A stretch of 64,000 bases of DNA from Pararhizobium sp. (lineage in GTDB: Bacteria > Pseudomonadota > Alphaproteobacteria > Rhizobiales > Rhizobiaceae): the NCBI GenBank assembly GCA_030655075.1, contig JAURWE010000024.1, positions 434,001 to 498,000 of the forward strand. Direction: 5' to 3'. The position numbers were made by a program, and so were the translations under genes. The notes under the pieces were generated by a model. The model did not search any database. It was not told where the DNA came from and worked only from the letters and a program-made list of their open reading frames with translations. Shown here in pieces: positions 60,263-64,000 of the stretch. Within the stretch, counting starts at the first letter, position 1; every line of letters starts with the position of its first letter.

Positions 60263-62689
60263 TTACGAGCGCATACTGGCACCGTTGGCGTCAAACAGCG
60301 GCTGCTGTTGTAACCGGGCTGACAGGATCTCGCCGAGCAGCTCCACCGACCAGCCGCCCTCTTCGTCTGCAATCGCTTTGGGCACATAACCGAGCGCGAC
60401 CGAAACGCCGGAAGCGTGGGCGTAGCCGCCCGAGGTCACCCAGCCGCGAACCTCGCCGTTGAAATAGATCGGCTCGTCGCCGATGACGTCGGCATCGCGC
60501 GCCTCGATGATGAAGGTCCTGAGCCGCATCGTGCCGCCCTCTTCCTTCTCCTTTGCCGCCGCTGCCTTGCCGATGAAATCCGCGTCCTTCTTCAGCGCCA
60601 CGAACCGGCCGAGACCCGCTTCATAGGGACCGTAGAGCGGCCGGAATTCGCGCGACCAGCTGCCGAAGGATTTTTCAACACGCAGCGCATTCAGCGCCCG
60701 CAGACCGAAGAGCCGAATGCCGAACTCGGCGCCCGCCGCCATCAGGATATCGTAGATGTAGCGCTGGTATTCCGGCTTCATCCAGATCTCGTAGCCGAGA
60801 TCGCCCGTGTAACTGACGCGGCCGACGATGGCCGGCGCCATGGTCAGGTCCATGCGGCGGATCTCCATGAACGGGAAGGCTGCGTCCGACATGTCGAGAT
60901 GCGTCAGCTTGGCCATGACCTTGCGTGCATTCGGGCCGGCGATCGACAGGCCGACCAGCGACAGGTTGAGCGCTTTGAGCACGACCGAGCCGTCCTTGGG
61001 CAGGTGCTGCTCGAACCAGCGCATGTGATAGTCTTCGGCAATGCCCGAGCCGATGACGAGGAAATCGCCCTCGCCCATCTTGGCCAGCGTGAAATCGCCG
61101 ATCAGCTTGCCATCGTCCTTCAGCATCGGCGCCAGTGCCATGCGGCCGGTGGCCGGAATGCGGCAGGTCAGCATCCGGTCGAGCCAGGCTTCAGCGCCCG
61201 GGCCGGTGACGGAATATTTGGCGAAGCCTGAGGTCTCCATCAGGCCGACGCTGTCGCGCACCGCCCTGGCTTCCGCACCGACGACATCGAAATCGTTCGA
61301 CCGGCGCCAGGAGAACTTGTCTTCCTCGCCCTTGGGCGCGAACCAGAGCGGTGCTTCGAGCCCGTAGGAGGCGCCGAAGATAGCGCCTTCGGCCTTCAGC
61401 TTGTCGTAGATCGGCGTCGTCAGGAATGGCCGGGCGCCCGGCAGTTCCTCGTTCGGATAGCGGATCGAGAAGCGGCGCTGATAGTTCTCGCGCACCTTGG
61501 CATTGGTATAGGAGAGCGTGGCGAAATCGCCGTAGCGCGACACGTCCATGGCGAAGACATCGAAGCCCGGATCGCCGTTGATCATCCAGTTGGCGAGCGC
61601 CAGACCGACGCCCCCGCCCTGGCTAAAGCCGGCCATGACGGCGCAGGCAGACCAATAATTGGTCATGCCGCGCACCGGCCCGACCAGCGGATTGCCGTCG
61701 GGCGAAAAGGTGAAGGGACCGTTGATGACGGTCTTGATGCCGGCATTGTTGAAGGCCGGGAAGTGGCGGAAGCCGACTTCGAGCTCCGGCGTGATGCGCT
61801 CGATGTCCTCGGCCAGAAGCTCATGGCCGAAATCCCAAGGCGTGGTGATCGGCGACCAGGGCCGGCAGGCCTTTTCATAGGTGCCCATCAGCATGCCGTT
61901 GCGCTCCTGGCGCAGATAGATCTCGCCGTCGAAATCGACGCAGTGCATCAGCTCCTTGCCACTGGTCTTGTTGTATTCGATGACCTCGGGCATGTCCTCG
62001 GTGATGAGATACATGTGCTCCATGGCCAGCACCGGCAGCTCCAGACCGACCATGCGGCCGACTTCGCGCGCCCAGAGACCGGCAGCGTTGACCACGTGTT
62101 CGGCAATGATCTCGCCCTTGTTGGTGATCACCCGCCAGGTGCCGTCTTCGCGCTGCACCAGGTCCTCGACCTTGGTGTGTAGATAGATCTCGCCGCCGTT
62201 CTTCTTGGCCGACTTGGCATAGGCATGCGTCGTCCCATAGGGGTCAAGATGGCCCTCGACCGGGTCGAACACCGCGCCGACGAACTGCTTGGGATCAAGC
62301 AGCGGCATCATCCTGTGGGCTTCCTCGGGCGACAGAAGCTCGGCATCGAGCCCCATGTAGCGGCCCTTGGCGAGAATCGACTTCATCCAGTCGAAGCGCT
62401 CCTTGGTGGCCGCCAGCATCAGGCCGGAGGTCATGTGCAGGCCGATGTCCTGGCCGGAATATTCCTGGATCTCCTTGTAAAGCTCCACCGTGTATTTCTG
62501 CAGCTTGGCAACGTTCGGATCGCCGTTGATCGTGTGCATGCCGCCCGCCGCGTGCCAGGTCGAGCCGGAGGTCAGCTCCGAGCGCTCGAGCAGCACCACA
62601 TCCGTCCAGCCGAACTTGGTCAGGTGGTAGAGGATCGAACACCCGACGACGCCCCCGCCGATAACGACGACCCTGGCATGGCTTTTCAT
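60263..62689 (-). CDS. FAD-dependent dimethylglycine/sarcosine dehydrogenase-like protein (DAO-GcvT fusion)
   Basis: This 808-aa enzyme has an N-terminal DAO/FAD domain: VVVIGGGVVGCSILYHLTKFG at residues about 6-26 and the flavin-attachment-type motif SGSTWHAAGGMHT. A C-terminal GcvT/aminomethyltransferase half starts near residue 430 (YSVTGPGAEAWLDRMLTC; GDLGYEIWMKPEYQRY; LNALRVEKSFGSWSREF) and binds tetrahydrofolate. Such enzymes oxidatively demethylate dimethylglycine or sarcosine and pass formaldehyde to folate, in glycine betaine catabolism. The adjacent sox genes agree. A dyad precedes the gene, and a terminator follows it. Confidence 0.9.
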   Translation of the reverse strand: MKSHARVVVIGGGVVGCSILYHLTKFGWTDVVLLERSELTSGSTWHAAGGMHTINGDPNVAKLQKYTVELYKEIQEYSGQDIGLHMTSGLMLAATKERFDWMKSILAKGRYMGLDAELLSPEEAHRMMPLLDPKQFVGAVFDPVEGHLDPYGTTHAYAKSAKKNGGEIYLHTKVEDLVQREDGTWRVITNKGEIIAEHVVNAAGLWAREVGRMVGLELPVLAMEHMYLITEDMPEVIEYNKTSGKELMHCVDFDGEIYLRQERNGMLMGTYEKACRPWSPITTPWDFGHELLAEDIERITPELEVGFRHFPAFNNAGIKTVINGPFTFSPDGNPLVGPVRGMTNYWSACAVMAGFSQGGGVGLALANWMINGDPGFDVFAMDVSRYGDFATLSYTNAKVRENYQRRFSIRYPNEELPGARPFLTTPIYDKLKAEGAIFGASYGLEAPLWFAPKGEEDKFSWRRSNDFDVVGAEARAVRDSVGLMETSGFAKYSVTGPGAEAWLDRMLTCRIPATGRMALAPMLKDDGKLIGDFTLAKMGEGDFLVIGSGIAEDYHMRWFEQHLPKDGSVVLKALNLSLVGLSIAGPNARKVMAKLTHLDMSDAAFPFMEIRRMDLTMAPAIVGRVSYTGDLGYEIWMKPEYQRYIYDILMAAGAEFGIRLFGLRALNALRVEKSFGSWSREFRPLYGPYEAGLGRFVALKKDADFIGKAAAAKEKEEGGTMRLRTFIIEARDADVIGDEPIYFNGEVRGWVTSGGYAHASGVSVALGYVPKAIADEEGGWSVELLGEILSARLQQQPLFDANGASMRS

Positions 62690-62768
62690 GACGAATACTC
62701 CGGTTCACGGCGCCCGGTCGCAACCGGCGCCTGATCAATGGCAGGAAGGCTTGGGGCCAGGTCTCTTG

Positions 62769-62789
62769 TCCGCCGGAAATATTGGCGGA
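62769..62789. promoter_or_regulatory. dyad upstream of the dimethylglycine dehydrogenase-like gene
   Basis: TCCGCC-N9-GGCGGA (62769-62789) is a perfect 6-bp-arm dyad about 80 bp upstream of the start at 62689. It could be a regulator site; no regulator is encoded nearby. Confidence 0.35.
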
Positions 62790-62892
62790 AGCTCGGCTCA
62801 AAACTTAAGGAGAAACAGTGGCGCGTGAAAGACATCTGTGCGAACAGGTCTTGCCCATTTCCGCCATTCCCTAGCAAACCCGCGCCCCGTTT

Positions 62893-62909
62893 GCGTCATT
62901 CCATGACGC
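62893..62909 (-). terminator. hairpin after soxG
   Basis: A 7-bp perfect stem GCGTCAT/ATGACGC with a 3-nt loop lies 9 bp after the soxG stop. The following bases are not T-rich, so termination may be partial or Rho-dependent. Confidence 0.5.
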
Positions 62910-62917
62910 TTTCGATT

Positions 62918-63472
62918 TCAGGCCGAAAATGCGACCGAAAGACCGTGCGCGCGGCCCATCAGCTTCAGGTCTTCGTAGAGCGATTCGGCAAAGCTGCGCA
63001 TGACCAGAAGCTCGAACGTATCCGGCCCGACGCAGGCCAGATTGGTGGCGATATGGCCGCAGAGGACATTGGCCGAATGCCCCTCGGAAAAGGCCTCGAG
63101 CGCCAGATCGACGCCGACGCCCTTGGCGAGGATTCGCCGCGCGTTCGGGCCCGACAGCCGCAGCAGCGCCCGCCCATGGCTCTGGTCGATGATATGGGCG
63201 GCGTCGCCGAGATCGGCCGAAAGTGCAGCCCGCAAACCATCCGGCGTCAGCTCCAGCGACACGGCCAGCCATTCGCCCGGTCCGGCGATGCGCACGCTGA
63301 CCTCGCTTTCCGACACCAGCAATGTCGCCGCATCGATCTCGTGTCCCGGCACCGACAGTACGACGGCGACCGAGACGCGGTAGACGATCTCCAGATGATC
63401 GGCGGCCCGGCGCCCCGAGCTTGCCGGGATCAGCCCGTCCAGTGCGTGACGATCCGCATATCGATGCGCCAT
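62918..63472 (-). CDS. soxG: sarcosine oxidase gamma subunit
   Basis: This 184-aa SoxG of heterotetrameric sarcosine oxidase shows LLVSESEVSVRIAGPGEWLAVS, LLRLSGPNARRILAKGVGVDL and VGPDTFELLVMRSFAESLYEDL, the conserved GcvT-like C-terminal motif. It lies 11 bp downstream of soxA, the usual soxBDAG order. The complex oxidises sarcosine to glycine, H2O2 and methylene-tetrahydrofolate. Confidence 0.93.
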   Translation of the reverse strand: MAHRYADRHALDGLIPASSGRRAADHLEIVYRVSVAVVLSVPGHEIDAATLLVSESEVSVRIAGPGEWLAVSLELTPDGLRAALSADLGDAAHIIDQSHGRALLRLSGPNARRILAKGVGVDLALEAFSEGHSANVLCGHIATNLACVGPDTFELLVMRSFAESLYEDLKLMGRAHGLSVAFSA

Positions 63473-63483
63473 GGTCTCTGTCC

Positions 63484-64000
63484 TTAACTGTGCAGCTTGG
63501 TGTTTTCAGGATCGACGAACACCGGACGGCAGATTTCGGCCACCACTTCCGAGCCGCGCAGCCGGTCCCAGATGACGATCTTCTCGCCGATGCGTTCGCG
63601 CCCGGATTTCAGGAAGGCGAGCGCGATATAGCGCTCCAGCGTCGGCGAGAAACAGACAGAGCTCACCCAGCCCTGATCGTTCAGCGTCGAGGGCTTGGTC
63701 GATTCCTTCAGAAGATGCGCCCCGGCGCGGATTTCCTTGTCGGCGTCGAGCGGTTTCAGCCCGACCATCTGCATCCGGTCCGCCGCCGTCAGGCCGTAGC
63801 GATTGGCCAGGCGCTTGCCGATGAAGTCGGGCTTTTTTGTCGAGACCATCCGGCCGAACCCGGCATCGTCGGCTGTTACGCGACCGTCGAATTCGGCGTG
63901 CGTGACATGGCCCTTTTCGATCCGCAAAACGTTGAGCGCCTCGACGCCATAGGCGCAGATGCCGTGCTGCTGCCCCGCCTGCATCAGCGCATCGGCCACC
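63484..64000 (-). CDS. soxA: sarcosine oxidase alpha subunit, C-terminal part (runs off the right edge)
   Basis: The last ~172 residues of SoxA are visible: the GcvT half with CAYGVEALNVLRIEKGHVTH, DFIGKRLANRYGL, QGWVSSVCFSPTLERYIALAFL and the family-typical end CRPVFVDPENTKLHS. The rest of the ~1000-residue subunit lies beyond 64000. The frame stays open to the edge. It is co-transcribed with soxG. Confidence 0.93.
   Translation of the reverse strand, partial: VADALMQAGQQHGICAYGVEALNVLRIEKGHVTHAEFDGRVTADDAGFGRMVSTKKPDFIGKRLANRYGLTAADRMQMVGLKPLDADKEIRAGAHLLKESTKPSTLNDQGWVSSVCFSPTLERYIALAFLKSGRERIGEKIVIWDRLRGSEVVAEICRPVFVDPENTKLHS

Overview
The window is high-GC alphaproteobacterial DNA, almost certainly chromosomal and from a member of the Rhizobiaceae (Rhizobium/Agrobacterium/Ensifer relatives). 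The grounds are a complete PhyR-NepR-EcfG general stress response locus with matching GGAAC-N16-CGTT promoters, a Sinorhizobium-like smo/mtlK polyol locus, a urease operon carrying the extra rhizobial genes (a DUF1272 protein and a GT29-like 'urease operon accessory protein'), and palindromic intergenic repeats of the rhizobial RIME type. Genes are dense, with many 4-bp ATGA overlaps. I saw no rRNA, tRNA, CRISPR array, IS element or prophage.

Layout. 1-3.8 kb: general stress response (a partial GAF-PAS sensor protein, ecfG, nepR, phyR, and a soluble HWE-type kinase that has its own EcfG-type promoter). 4.1-14.2 kb, minus strand: polyol uptake and oxidation (smoC regulator, smoEFGK ABC transporter, smoS sorbitol dehydrogenase, mtlK mannitol dehydrogenase, a HAD phosphatase and an FGGY pentulose kinase). 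14.4-29.5 kb: reductive pyrimidine catabolism (preTA, hydC, hydA, a RutR-like regulator with a recognisable operator, and a NitT/TauT-type ABC transporter), with a LysE exporter, a broken AraC regulator and a DMT exporter in between. This region holds two cassettes made of an inverted-repeat element followed by a DUF559 nuclease gene. 29.9-34.4 kb: a two-gene RND efflux operon.

34.5-49 kb, minus strand: a urea supercluster, urtABCDE (urea ABC transporter), an esterase, ureD-ureA-DUF1272-ureB-lprI-GT29-like-vapBC-ureC-ureE-ureF-ureG. Divergent from urtA is a large hybrid histidine kinase whose sensor is an NCS1-permease-like membrane domain plus an eight-cysteine motif, followed by a LuxR-type response regulator (49.2-53.5 kb). 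54.4-60 kb, minus strand: a branched-chain amino acid ABC transporter (livHMGF, a small membrane protein and livK). 60.3-64 kb, minus strand: an FAD/GcvT dimethylglycine/sarcosine dehydrogenase-like enzyme and the end of a sarcosine oxidase operon (soxA partial, soxG).

The region as a whole looks built for scavenging organic nitrogen and carbon: pyrimidines are degraded to beta-amino acids, CO2 and ammonia; urea is imported and hydrolysed; amino acids and N-methylated glycines are imported or demethylated; sugar alcohols are oxidised to ketoses. The most unusual items are the repeat-DUF559 cassettes, where the repeat itself supplies the Shine-Dalgarno and the nuclease gene ends in an ATGA overlap with the next operon gene, and the transporter-like sensor kinase beside the urea genes.
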